A stretch of 64,000 nt of DNA from JABDQA01 sp963759125 (GCA_963759125.1 CAVWXN010000005.1:372001-436000), one strand, 5' to 3'. Shown: positions 28,003 through 38,443, counted from the stretch's first letter. Program-made: numbers and translations. The notes: generated from the sequence alone by a model not told the origin.

Positions 28003-28578
28003 ATGAAAGATATATTTACCGTTGCCAAAGCCAGCGAATATTGCGGTGTCTCTCCCAAAACGATCATTAATTGGGTTGAATCAGGCTATATCGAAGCTTA
28101 CAAAACGGTTGGCGGACACCGCCGCATCAAGAAGAAAAATCTTGAAACCTTTATGGAAGAGCAGGGTATTCCGATTCCTGAAAAAGATGACCAGCAGGAT
28201 AAAAGGATCAAAATACTGGTGGTGGACGATGACCCCATTATTGTTGAAACCATTGTGCTCGCTTTTGAAGAAGACGAGTTTGACTACGAAGTGATTTCGG
28301 CTTCCGATGGCTTTGAAGCAGGACTCCAGGTTGAGCACTTCAAACCCGACCTGTTGATTCTCGATATCATGATGCCTGATATCAAGGGCTATGAGGTCTG
28401 CAAACGAGTCAAGTCGAATCCGCAAACGAAAGACACTCGAATTATCGTTCTTTCTGCATATCTGGATGAAGAGAAGTTCAAGAAGATGAAGGATTATGGC
28501 GCCGATGCCTGTTATTCAAAGCCCCTGCCGTTACCTCAGCTCAAGGATGAAGCGGCCCGCCTCTTGGGACTGAAATGA
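28003..28578 (+). CDS. MerR-type helix-turn-helix fused to a receiver domain
   Basis: A 191-residue protein. The N-terminus (residues about 3-50, TVAKASEYCGVSPKTIINWV, then GGHRRIKKKNLETFM) is an excisionase/BldC-type winged helix. After a short linker (IPIPEKDDQQDKR) comes a CheY-like receiver (ILVVDDDP, then LLILDIMMPDIKG with the phosphoacceptor Asp, and the late YSKPLP lysine). The order is unusual: DNA-binding domain first, receiver second. ATG 28003 is preferred to the upstream frame extension, which is lysine/isoleucine-rich leader-like sequence in AT-rich DNA. Likely phosphorylated by the preceding PAS kinase and may govern the methylenetetrahydrofolate reductase genes that follow. 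Confidence 0.8.
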   Translation: MKDIFTVAKASEYCGVSPKTIINWVESGYIEAYKTVGGHRRIKKKNLETFMEEQGIPIPEKDDQQDKRIKILVVDDDPIIVETIVLAFEEDEFDYEVISASDGFEAGLQVEHFKPDLLILDIMMPDIKGYEVCKRVKSNPQTKDTRIIVLSAYLDEEKFKKMKDYGADACYSKPLPLPQLKDEAARLLGLK

Positions 28579-28653
28579 GGTGACTGAATAACATTTCTTC
28601 AGTTTAATTTTTTCAGGGCCCGGCATAACCTTCGATACACCTGAGGAGGTAGT

Positions 28654-29529
28654 ATGAAGCTCAAGGATGCGCTGAAAAAAAACAAGTTCGCGGTTACCTC
28701 CGAAGTTCAGCCGCCGATTGATACGGATCCGGACGAATTCATAGACAGGTTGAAGCTCATTAGAGGTCGAGTTGATGGATTTTCCCTGTCGGAGATAGAG
28801 ATTGAAGGCGTGGTCGGGGATACCATAAAGACCTGCGATCTGCTGAAAAAAAATAAGTTCGATCCGATTTATCAGACCACAACCCGCCAGAAAAACCGGC
28901 TGCAGCTGCAGCAGGACCTCATCCATGCCCACCAGGCCGGCGTTGAAAACCTGCTTGTCTTCACTGAAGATTACCGCCTTACCGGAGACAGCCTCCAGGA
29001 AATGATGTTTTTTCATGTCGATGCCGGAAAGCTCTCCTCGGTTCTTGATCACCTCAAAGAAGGGCATACGGTGGAGGGAGATTCAATTCCCGATAAAACA
29101 GAATTTTTACTTGGTTCCGGTGTGGATTCTTCCTGGGGGAAAAACATCCCTGAATTGGAAATGGTGGAAATGGAGGAAATGACCAAAATAGGAACCGGGT
29201 ATTTCCTTACCACCCCGGTGTTTGACCTGGATTCATTTGAAAAATTTCTCAAAAGCGTCAACACCTTCGGAGTTCCTGTCATCGCAGAAGTCCTGATTAT
29301 CAGAAATGCCAGCATGGGCCAGTTTCTCAATAGGCATGTGAAACCGGGTATGGTGCCGGACTGGGTCATCAAGAAACTGCTGCGGGCACCGGAAAAGAAA
29401 AAAGCGAGCATTGAAATCTTTGCCGATCTTGCCACTGGCCTCAAAGACCTCTGCCAGGGAATTCATATTATCTCAATCGGTGGAGAGGAACACCTGAGGC
29501 ATTACCTGGATGCGGCAGATTTATATTGA
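28654..29529 (+). CDS. methylenetetrahydrofolate reductase (MetF)-family protein
   Basis: A 291-residue TIM-barrel protein of the MetF family. It begins KKNKFAVTSEVQPPIDTDPD (the family's E-x-x-P-P entry) and shows QTTTRQKNRLQLQQDL where MetF binds flavin/folate, and PVIAEVLIIRNASMGQFLNR in the second half. It is a diverged paralogue of the second MetF at 36666. It opens a run of same-strand redox genes (NuoG-, NuoE- and NuoF-like, MetV, MetF). In acetogens MetF works with MetV and extra electron-transfer subunits; here it could be a substrate-binding partner or act on a different folate or pterin. Good gaggagg site before ATG 28654. Confidence 0.8.
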   Translation: MKLKDALKKNKFAVTSEVQPPIDTDPDEFIDRLKLIRGRVDGFSLSEIEIEGVVGDTIKTCDLLKKNKFDPIYQTTTRQKNRLQLQQDLIHAHQAGVENLLVFTEDYRLTGDSLQEMMFFHVDAGKLSSVLDHLKEGHTVEGDSIPDKTEFLLGSGVDSSWGKNIPELEMVEMEEMTKIGTGYFLTTPVFDLDSFEKFLKSVNTFGVPVIAEVLIIRNASMGQFLNRHVKPGMVPDWVIKKLLRAPEKKKASIEIFADLATGLKDLCQGIHIISIGGEEHLRHYLDAADLY

Positions 29530-29596
29530 CCGTTGTTAACCGATATAAGGACCTAATATGTCGTGTTAAAATAACTACAGGTGAGGAGCCTGTCTC

Positions 29597-32302
29597 ATGG
29601 AATCCATCAGCCTAACAATCAACGGGACCAAGATCAGCTGTGCCGATGGGCAAAGCATCCTCCAGGCAGCGGAAGCGCATCAGATAAAGATTCCCAAATT
29701 GTGTTACCATCATAGCCTCAAACCCTTTGGCGCCTGCCGGCTCTGTCTTGTAGAAGACCGAAAAGAGCTGGCAGAATTTTCGCCTCATGCGTCACTCCCG
29801 CAGCTCCGGATATGGCGATCCAGACGCATTCGCCTCAGATCATCACGCACAGGCGTAACATCGTCTCTCTGATGATGGCCGAACATCCAGAATCATGCAT
29901 TGTCTGCAACAAAGGAAACCGCTGCCAACTGCGGCTGATTGCCGCAGATCTTGGCATTGGCGCCAACGCGCTTTATCCGATGCCGAATTTTGCCCCGCTG
30001 GAACAAACGAATCCTTTCATTACCAGAGACTTGTCCAAATGTGTTCTTTGCGGCAAATGCATTCGTGCGGATCACGAACTGGTGTGTGCCGGAGCTATCG
30101 ATTACAATTCGCGGGGTTTCAATTCCCGCCCGGTAACCCTGCATGAACTTCCCTTGGAAAAATCATCCTGTACTTTCTGTGGCACATGCGTCTCCATCTG
30201 TCCCACCGGCGCTCTATCGGCTAACAATGAATTTGTTGGTACCCCGGAAAAAGAGTCGACATCCATCTGCGGGTTCTGCGGGGTCGGCTGCAGCCTGGAC
30301 CTGGGTGTAGCCGGAAATAAGGTTGTGGACGTCAATCCCTCCCACCTCAAAAACAGCGTGAATGACGCCACACTTTGTGTCCGTGGCCATTTTGGCCATG
30401 ATTATTTAAACTCGGAGAAAAGACTGACGCACCCCCTTATTCGCAACTGAAGACGAACTGGTGCCGGCCACCTGGGACGCTGCCCTTGAAACCGCGGCAA
30501 AGCGGATTGTGGAGATCAAAAATCTGCACGGTCCGGACAGTATAGCGTTTCTCGGGTCCTCGAAATGTTCCAATGAGGAAAACTACCTTTTCCAGAAAAT
30601 TGCCCGCACGCTTATACAGACAAACAATATAGATAATGGCGGCTATATGTCCGGCAGACTGTTTCTTGACCTGGTTGACAAACGAACAGACCAGGCCGGC
30701 CGCTTTAACTTTTTTGCCGGCCCCTTCTCGGGACTTGAGCAGGCGGAAGTGGTTTTTGTGTTGGGAGCTGAACCGGCCCACACTGCCCCGGTTTTCGACT
30801 ATTATCTTAAAAGAAGCGCGAGAAAGGGTATACCGCTGATTGTTGCACACCATAGAAAAACCGATCTGACCGGTTTTGATTCGTGCTGGATCAATCCTTA
30901 TGGCTCCCCGCCAGCTGCAAGGAATGTTGTCGACACCTTTTATCTTGAACTCATCAATGTAATTTCGGCCCGGCTTCTTGCTGCAGAAAGGCTTGAAACC
31001 TCGTTTATTTCCCGTTTCACCAGCGACTTCGAAAAATTTCAGGAAGACCTTTTAGCGCTCGACCAGGAGGCTTCTTTGAGGAAGGCGAATCTCGATACCG
31101 AAACAATTGCAGAGGCGGTTGAACTGCTGGCGGGAAAGAAAATAACCTTTGTGGTCGGTGATGGGCTGATGCTCCAGCGACATGGCAAAGAGGCCATGGA
31201 GGCCCTCTTAAACCTGGCTCTTATGACCGGCAGCATTGGCTACAACGGAGCTGGATTTCATGTTCTGTCAAAAGAAAATAACCTTGTCGGAGCCTGGGAT
31301 ATGGGGGCTGTTCCAGATGCCCTTCCTGGCCGCCTGAGGGTTGACAACCAGAACGACCGGACTAAATGGGAAAGAGCCTGGGGGGCAGAGATTCCGAAGT
31401 CCAGGGGACTGGATCTTTTTCAGATGATACAAAGCGCTGAAGAGGGGCGGCTCAAGGCCTTATATATCATGGGAGAGAACCCATTGAGAGCTCTGCCTCA
31501 GTCAGACCTTGTTTTGAACTCACTGAAATCCCTTGAATTGATTATCGTCCAAGACATCCTGTTCAGTGAAACGGTTGACATTGCCGACGTGGTGTTGCCC
31601 GCTGCTGCTTTTTCAGAAAAATCCGGCAGCTTTACCAATATGGAGGGAAAAATTCAGTGTTTCTCCCCCGCCGTATCGCCGCCCGGGCAGGCCAAATCAG
31701 ATCTTGAAATTCTGGGACTGTTTGCCGAAAAACTGGATGCTTCCGGCTACAAGCGCAACCACGAAGAAATCAGGCAGGAAATCAGCAGGACTATCACCAG
31801 CTTCTCAGATTCCGCCGCCTGTAAACACCCGATCTGGATAAGAGAAGAGACGCAGGCAGAGGAAAGCCTGGCCGAGGAACAGATCCGGTTTTCCCCGGTA
31901 AGCTCAAGCAAAGAAACAGAACCTGATGACCAGTACCCGTTTATCGCCCTCTTCGGTTCGCTTAGAATTCATCTTGGAAGCGGCACCAGAACGGGGCAAT
32001 CCACTCGAATCAGGCACTGTGATGTAAAAGGAGAAATTGAAGTCTCGTCCGCTGATGCGGAGAAAATGAGCTGGGTTGACAACGACAGGATCAGAATCAG
32101 ATCAGCGGCCGGAAAAATAGAAAGAAATATCAGATTAAGCCGTTCTGTCGAGCCCGGATACATCTATGTCCCCACCGCTTTCAATGGTAACGATGCGCGG
32201 AACCTGCTTCAACTGGCGCCTCTTGTTGAGACCGACTCAAGCGGCTGGGATTCATGCCCGGTTGCGATTGAGAAAGCTGAAACCGCGACGGCGGATAAAT
32301 GA
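29597..32302 (+). CDS. NuoG-like molybdopterin-fold iron-sulfur subunit, two frameshifts
   Basis: About 901 residues. Order of modules: an N-terminal 2Fe-2S ferredoxin domain (LCYHHSLKPFGACRLCLVED), a His-Cys3 4Fe-4S region (ESCIVCNKGNRCQL), two ferredoxin clusters (CVLCGKCIRADHELVC; CTFCGTCVSICPTGAL), then a molybdopterin-type domain with its own 4Fe-4S site (CGFCGVGCSLDLG). The segment that in formate dehydrogenases carries Cys/Sec reads NNIDNGGYMSGRLF, so no catalytic Sec or Cys is seen there. It is therefore more like NuoG or a NAD-linked electron-hub subunit than an active formate dehydrogenase. Frames break near 29790 and 30446. NuoE and NuoF homologues follow directly. Confidence 0.8.
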
Positions 32303-32316
32303 GAAAGGTTAAAGAT

Positions 32317-32802
32317 ATGAAAACGACTGAAGTTGACTGGGAAAAATTTTCAGAAATCATAACCGCACATAAACAGAAAAAATGGGGCTTGATCCCTCTC
32401 CTGCAAAAAGTTCAGGAGAGTATTGGCTATATCCCTCCGGAATCGATGGAAGCCATCGCCGAAGCCCTCGATCTTTATCCCAGCCAGGTCCAGGGAGTCG
32501 TCACCTTTTATGCAGGTTTTTCTACCGAGCCAAGAGGCAAATGCGTTTTGAAGGTTTGCCGGGGCACAGCCTGTCACGTCAAGGGAGGCAAAAGTATTTT
32601 ACGAGTAATCCAGAAAGACCTTGACCTGGAAGAGGGAGAAACTAGCCCGGATTATCAGTTCACCCTTGAAACCGCAGCCTGTCTGGGAGCCTGTTTCCTG
32701 GCACCTGCCATGATGGTCGATCGTGAATATTACGGTAAGCTGAACCCGACCAAGGTTACCAGTGTTCTCGGTGAGTACCGAAAACAAAAGGGAGAAGATT
32801 AA
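32317..32802 (+). CDS. NuoE-like 2Fe-2S subunit
   Basis: A 161-residue thioredoxin-fold 2Fe-2S subunit (24-kDa complex I type). It has the helical N-terminal part (GLIPLLQKVQESIGYIPPES) and the four cluster ligands in VCRGTACHVKGG and AACLGACFLAPAM. ATG 32317 is preferred, with gaaagg upstream; another in-frame ATG at 32299 overlaps the previous stop. In NuoEF and HydA/HndA-type enzymes this subunit works with the FMN subunit encoded 3 bases downstream to exchange electrons with NADH. Confidence 0.92.
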   Translation: MKTTEVDWEKFSEIITAHKQKKWGLIPLLQKVQESIGYIPPESMEAIAEALDLYPSQVQGVVTFYAGFSTEPRGKCVLKVCRGTACHVKGGKSILRVIQKDLDLEEGETSPDYQFTLETAACLGACFLAPAMMVDREYYGKLNPTKVTSVLGEYRKQKGED

Positions 32803-32805
32803 GAC

Positions 32806-35800
32806 ATGGAGAAGCTTTCATCCATCGGACAATTTGAGTGGCTTCGGAACGGAATCCTGTCAAAAACCACCCGGGATAAACCTGTGGTACACGTTTGCAT
32901 GACCGGTTGTCGAGCCTATGGCGCAGCTTCAGTAAAAGATGCGCTTGTCGAACAAGTCACTAAGCAGGGCATCTCAGACAGTGTTGAGATCCGCTCTACC
33001 GGCTGTCATGGTTTCTGTGCAAAAGCACCGGTTATCGCTATCGAACCCCTGGGCATCCAATACCAGGAAGTGACCCCTGAAGATGCTGAAGAGATCGTGG
33101 CGCTGACGCTTAAAAAGAACCAGCTGATCGAAAGATTGGCCTACCGGGACCCAAAGTCGGATGCTCCGATCTATTATCTCAATCAGATCCCGTTTTATGC
33201 AAAACAGGAGAAAAGGGTTCTGAAACGTTGTGGACGGATTGATCCGACCAGAGTGGAAGACTATATCGCCGCGGGCGGCTATCAGGCCATTGTCAAAGTT
33301 TTGTCAAAAATGAATCCGGAACAGGTGATCGAAGAGGTGCTCGCTGCCGGTATAGGGGGCCGCGGCGGCGCCGGGTTTCCGACCGGACTCAAATGGAAGT
33401 TTGCCCGTCAGGCGGAAGGCCAGCCCAAATATATCATCTGCAATGCCGATGAAGGTGATCCCGGCGCCTTTATGGACCGGGCCATGCTGGAAGGTGATCC
33501 CCATGCCGTGCTGGAAGGAATGTTGATTGGCGCCTATGCCATAGGCGCCCGTTACGGATATATCTATGTAAGGGAAGAATACCCGATCGCAGTTGAACAT
33601 CTCACCATTGCGATCGATCAGCTCGAGGAACTGGGTCTTCTCGGTGAGAACATTCTGGGCCTGGGTTTTGATTTCGAACTGTCCCTGAAAATGGGGGCAG
33701 GTGCCTTTGTCTGCGGCGAGGAAACAGCCCTGATGGCATCCATTGAGGGGAAGCGCGGCATGCCCACGGCAAGGCCACCGTTTCCAGCCCAGCAGGGATT
33801 GGACAGAAAACCGTCCAATATCAACAATGTGGAAACCTTTGCCAATATTCCCCTGATCATCAGTAACGGGGCTGCCTGGTATGCAGAGGTCGGCACTGAA
33901 AAAAGCAAGGGCACCAAGATTTTTTCTCTGGCGGGAAAGGTAAATAATACCGGCCTGGTTGAGGTTCCCATTGGGGTTACCATAAAAGATGTGGTGTACG
34001 ACATCGGAGGCGGTATTCCACAAGGCAGAGAATTTAAAGCAGTCCAGATGGGAGGGCCTTCAGGCGGCTGTGTGCCAAAACAGTTTCTTAATCTGCCAAT
34101 CGATTATGACACCCTCCAGAGAATCGGTGCGATCATGGGTTCCGGCGGTATGGTGGTGATGGATGAAAACAATTGCATGGTTGAAATCGCCCGTTTCTTC
34201 CTGAGTTTTACCCAGTCCGAATCATGCGGAAAATGTGCGCCCTGCCGTTTAGGAACCACCCAGCTCTTGAAGATATTGACCAAGATCACCGATGGTGAAG
34301 GCAGAATGGAAGATATTCAGGCCATCAAAGATCTCGGTGAGACCATTACTGCCACGTCTCTCTGCGGGCTCGGCCAGACCTGCGCCAAACCTGCCATCTC
34401 CACATTGAAATATTTCACCAAGGAATACGAAGACCATATCAAGGAAAATCGTTGTTCCGGGGCGGTGTGCGATTCCATGGTGATATCGGCCTGCCAGCAT
34501 GCCTGTCCCGCCGGCATCGACGTTCCCAACTATGTTGCCGCCATCGCCTGCGGTAACTACGGTCAAGCCGTTGATATCATAAGAGAGCGAAATCCGTTCC
34601 CGGCGGTCTGCGGTCGAATCTGCATCCATCCCTGTGAAACAAAATGCCGGCGAGGGGAGCTTGACGAAGCTATCGCCATCAGGACACTCAAACGGTTTGC
34701 CTCGGACTGGTATTTTGAAAATATCGGCATGGCTCAAGAACCATTCCCGGTCACCAATTCTCAAAAGGTTGCCGTTGTCGGTGCCGGACCGGCAGGGCTG
34801 ACCTGTGCCTATTTTCTCAACCGGATGGGATATAAAACGACGTGTCTTCGAGTCCCAGGAGATTGCCGGGGGCATGCTGGGTATCGCCGTGCCCGAATTC
34901 CGACTGCCCCGGGAAATCATAGAGGAGGAAGTCAGATATATTGAAAGCTGCGGGATTGATATTCACTACAATGCTCCCATAGATGCCTCGCATACGGTAA
35001 ATGAGCTCCTGCCAGGAAGGGTTCAGCGCGGTGTTCATCGCCGCCGGGGCTCAAGCCAGCAAACAAATGGGAATCCCCGGCGAAGAACTGGCTCTTGACG
35101 GACTTTACTACGGCCTCCCGTTTTTAACAGATATCCGCTGCGGAGAAAAAATAAGGCTGCATGGCAAGGTGATTGTCATTGGCGGTGGAAACGTGGCCTT
35201 CGATACCGCCAGAACAGCTTTGAGAGTGGGTGCCCAGGACGTTCATATCTATTACCGACGGGGCATTGAAGAGATGCCCGCCTGGAAAAAAGATATCGAG
35301 GAAGCCATCGAAGAAGGCGTCATCATTAAGCCCTTCTGGTCACCCGGGAAAATCCTCCACGATAACAAAAAGGTGACCGGTATAGAATTCGTGGGAAGCA
35401 AAACCATCTTTGAACAGGACGGCACTTCACTATGTAAAGGAAGACCCGGAGCAACTTCTGAAAGTGGACGCCGACGCCGTTATCATCGCCGTCGGCCAGG
35501 CCCCGGATGCCTCTTTTTTAACAAAAGAGAGCCAGTTGGAGCGATCTCTGTGGGGCAGTCTTGAAGTGGACCGGAACAGCTTGACGACAAATGTTGATGG
35601 AATCTTTGCAGGGGGCGATTTTATCACCGGCCCGACCACGGTGATCTCTGCGATTGCCTCAGGCAGAAGGGCTGCGATTGCCATCGATCATTACCTGTCC
35701 GGCATAAAAGGCCCGATCAAAATTGTTGATGAGAAAACACAATTTCAAGAAACCGCCGGACTTGCGCTTGAAACAGAGTCGACAGAGGAAATGCCGAGAA

Positions 35801-35928
35801 TTCAGATAAAGATTGAAAATCCGGCACTCAGGTCGAAAGATTTCCGTGAAGTAGAAAAAGGGTTCACCGAAGAACAGGCCCGTATCGAAGCTGCACGCTG
35901 CTTAAGATGTGATCTGGAGGAGAGATAA
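32806..35928 (+). CDS. NuoF-like NADH/FMN subunit fused to a GltD/NfnB-type module, three frameshifts
   Basis: About 1041 residues. Module 1 is a thioredoxin-like 2Fe-2S domain (VCMTGCRAYGA, STGCHGFCAKAP). Module 2 is the NuoF/HydB core with NADH/FMN motifs (GGRGGAGFPTGLKW, NADEGDPGAFMDR, GAGAFVCGEETALMASIEG) and the cluster motif ESCGKCAPCRLG. Module 3, from about residue 560, is GltD/NfnB-like: 4Fe-4S cysteines (CQHACPAGIDVPNY, CGRICIHPCETKCRRG), FAD site VAVVGAGPAGLTCAYFLN, NAD(P)H site VIVIGGGNVAFDTA and terminal FAD motif GIFAGGDFITGP. Frames break near 34847, 35020 and 35425. The fusion joins an NADH and a probable NADPH flavin site in one chain, which could permit electron confurcation or transhydrogenation with folate reduction or oxidation. 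Next gene: metV, 2 bases on. Confidence 0.88.
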
Positions 35929-35930
35929 TC

Positions 35931-36584
35931 ATGATCAGGTCGATCACTAAACCAAAGACAGAAGAAGAGATTTACCGCCTGCTTGAAGGGCAAGATCGAA
36001 TTTTCATCATAGGCTGCGGAACGTGTGTAACCCTGACCCGCACCGGTGGCACCCCTGAAGTGGAGGCGATGAAGGAGACCCTCCTCGAAGCCGGCAAACT
36101 CGTTACCGGCTGGGTCGTTGTTCCGGTGGCCTGTGACAACCTGACAGCTGAAATCCTGCGGGAGGAAATCGGCAGAATCGAGCAGGCGGATGCCCTTCTG
36201 ATCATGACCTGCGCCTTTGGGGTCCAGACCGTTTCAAGCCAGCTGAAAAGAATGGTGGTTCCGGCACTCGATACCCTCTTCATCGGCAAAGAAAGCGGGT
36301 CTGGGCAGTTCAATGAGATTTGTACCCAATGCGGCACCTGCGTGATAGGTGAAACCGGGGGAATATGTCCGGTAACCTCCTGCCACAAAGGGCTGATAAA
36401 CGGACCATGCGGCGGCACAAATCAGGGCAAGTGTGAGATAGACAGCAACAAGGACTGTGCCTGGACTCTGATATACAACAGGCTGAGTGAGCTCGGCCAA
36501 TTGGCTTCCATGCGGAAACTTCAGGGCCCGAGAAATTTTCTGGGTGAGCCGACACCCGGGAAATATGAAATGTCGAAATCATAA
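35931..36584 (+). CDS. metV: MetV, zinc/iron-sulfur partner of MetF
   Basis: A 217-residue protein of the methylenetetrahydrofolate reductase C-terminal (MetV) family. Cysteine motifs include CGTCVTLTRTGG near the N-terminus, CDNLT, and the C-terminal cluster CTQCGTCVIGETGGICPVT with GPCGGTNQGKCEID. In acetogens MetV forms a complex with MetF and mediates electron transfer to it. It starts 2 bases after the NuoF-GltD fusion and lies 81 bases before metF, so all belong to one operon, which supports a multi-subunit folate reductase or dehydrogenase. Confidence 0.88.
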   Translation: MIRSITKPKTEEEIYRLLEGQDRIFIIGCGTCVTLTRTGGTPEVEAMKETLLEAGKLVTGWVVVPVACDNLTAEILREEIGRIEQADALLIMTCAFGVQTVSSQLKRMVVPALDTLFIGKESGSGQFNEICTQCGTCVIGETGGICPVTSCHKGLINGPCGGTNQGKCEIDSNKDCAWTLIYNRLSELGQLASMRKLQGPRNFLGEPTPGKYEMSKS

Positions 36585-36665
36585 GGCTGCCTTGAAATAT
36601 CAGGAGTTTGGGCAAAATGACCATTTTTCAAGATAGCAATAATAAAAGCTCCCCAAAAGGACGAT

Positions 36666-37572
36666 ATGGCTATGATCTCCTCATTTAAAGAAGCACTTGA
36701 TTCAGGAAAGTTTATCGTGACCTGCGAAGTGGCTCCCCCGAAAGGCATGAACCTGGAGCAGACCGCCCACCATATCGATTTGCTGAAAGACAAAGTCGAT
36801 GCCATGAATCTCACGGATCATCAGAGTTCCGTTATGCGTTTCCCCTCAATTGGCGGCGCGCTCATGGTCAAGGAAATGGGGGGCGAACCCATACTGCAGA
36901 TGACCTGCAGGGATCGTAACAGGCTGGCATTGCAGGCAGACCTTCTATTTGCAGCAAGCCGGGGGATCAACAACGTTCTCTGTCTTACCGGTGATTCGGT
37001 CATGCTGGGCGATCACAAGACGGCCAAAGGCGTTTTCGATCTTGACTCCAGCCAGCTGGTGGCTGCCGTCAGAACCCTGGAGCAAGGGAAGAGATCTGGG
37101 CGGCAACGACCTGGATGGCTCCCCCTCTTTTTGTGCCGGCGCTATTGTCACACCTGAAGCGAATCCCCTTGAACCGCAGCTTATAAAATTTGAGAAGAAA
37201 ATAGAGGCCGGCGCTGAATTTATTCAGACCCAGGCGGTTTATGACCTTGATAAACTGAAAGACTTCATGGACTATGCGCGACAATTCAAGGTCAAGATAC
37301 TAGCTGGTATAATTTTGCTGACATCTGCTCCGATGGCAAGATTTATGAATAAAAACATTGCCGGTGTCAACGTCCCCCAGCCCTTGATAGATGAAATATC
37401 CCAGGCGCCCAAGGGGGGGGCAATAGCCAAGGGGATTGAAATTGCCGGGCGCATGATTAAACAGATTCACTCCGAAAATATCTGTGACGGGGTGCATATC
37501 ATGGCCATTGGCAAAGAAGAGTTGGTGCCGGAAATTATGGCTGCGGCTGGATTGGCCCCGACTGCGTCGTAA
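36666..37572 (+). CDS. metF: methylenetetrahydrofolate reductase, one frameshift
   Basis: About 302 residues, canonical MetF: FIVTCEVAPPKGMNLEQT at the start, MTCRDRNRLALQADLLFAAS for flavin and folate binding, VLCLTGDS, and FIQTQAVYDLDKLKDF in the second half. It interconverts methyl-THF and methylene-THF. The frame breaks near 37092 (after VRTLEQGK) and resumes at DLGGNDLDGSPSF, one extra base. Site aaagga lies before ATG 36666. With corrinoid methyltransferases downstream, the physiological direction may be methyl-THF oxidation. Clearly different from the MetF-like protein at 28654. Confidence 0.88.
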
Positions 37573-37646
37573 TCTTTTCTTTGTTTTTAGGTCAACTAAG
37601 CCCAATGAATATTCCCCTCTGAAATCCCTATTTGCGTGTCTGATCA

Positions 37647-37664
37647 GGAGAATCGAGATTCTCC
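37647..37664. promoter_or_regulatory. perfect 8-bp-arm palindrome upstream of monooxygenase-like gene
   Basis: GGAGAATC-GA-GATTCTCC at 37647-37664. Part of the same word (CGAGATTCTC) recurs at 37732-37741, and GAGAATCT occurs at 38353-38360 before the isochorismatase-like gene. The 275-base gap 37573-37847 holds nothing else I recognise. An operator for an unidentified regulator is possible; without a T-run it is a poor terminator. Confidence 0.4.
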
Positions 37665-37847
37665 CGATGAAGTATGCATTCAATAATTGCCAGTCTTAAG
37701 AACTTATTAATAGACCAAATCCCTGCCCCACCGAGATTCTCTGTTAGTATTCTAATTTATTAGAGTGCATTGAATAACTGAAGGTGAATAAATATTGTTT
37801 AATTGAGGCCCTACCTAACAACAGCTAGGCATGAAAAGGGGGAAGCT

Positions 37848-38129
37848 ATGACTCTTAAGGTTTTCATAAATCGAACTGTGACTGACAGTTCCATCGAAGG
37901 ACTGGACTACCTGTTGAGACGAATGAGAGGTGCCTGCCTGACGCAACCCGGGTATATTTCCGGGCAAACCCTGAAGAGACTGGATAAACCGGGAGAATTT
38001 CTGGTGATAAGTACATGGGAATCTCTTGAATCCTGGGAGAACTGGTTCAACAGTTCTGAGCGGAGGGAGATCCAACTGGAGATAGATCTCTTACTTGATG
38101 AAGAAACCAGATATGAGATCTACAATTAG
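37848..38129 (+). CDS. antibiotic biosynthesis monooxygenase (ABM)-like small protein
   Basis: A 93-residue ferredoxin-like-fold protein: VFINRTVTDSSIEGLDYLLR, then QPGYISGQTLKRLDKPGEFL and ISTWESLESWENWFNS, the usual ABM/quinol monooxygenase pattern with conserved aromatic and tryptophan positions. Members include haem-degrading enzymes and quinol monooxygenases; substrate here is unknown. ATG 37848 is chosen for its gggggaagc Shine-Dalgarno over an upstream in-frame start. A monocistronic-looking gene between metF and the isochorismatase-like gene. Confidence 0.65.
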   Translation: MTLKVFINRTVTDSSIEGLDYLLRRMRGACLTQPGYISGQTLKRLDKPGEFLVISTWESLESWENWFNSSERREIQLEIDLLLDEETRYEIYN

Positions 38130-38443
38130 ATCTAACGTTGGTAATTAAGGTGGCCCCTCATCTTTCCTGCAGCATGGCTTGCATCTGGCAGTAACTGCCA
38201 GGGCGTGCCTTTGTGGCACTTTACTGTTTATCTCAAAGTTCTGCTCGAATCTTAGCTTATGAGATTGCCTATCCAAAACCCAAAATGGTCTTGCTGTTGA
38301 GTGCCACTTGCACTCAGGGAGGCTTTGACATACTATGAGAGTCTGTCGTCTAGAGAATCTGATTTACCGGCGCCACCCATTAGGCGGATTGAACAGGGTG
38401 GCAATCTAATCTTGTCGTCTAACAAAGAAAACGGGGGGAAATC
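38130..38443. other. intergenic region with inverted repeat
   Basis: A 314-base gap with no supported gene. It includes an inverted repeat CTGGCAGT-A-ACTGCCAG at 38185-38201 and several GCC/GGC-containing short repeats. No promoter core or RNA gene could be recognised with confidence. Confidence 0.35.
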
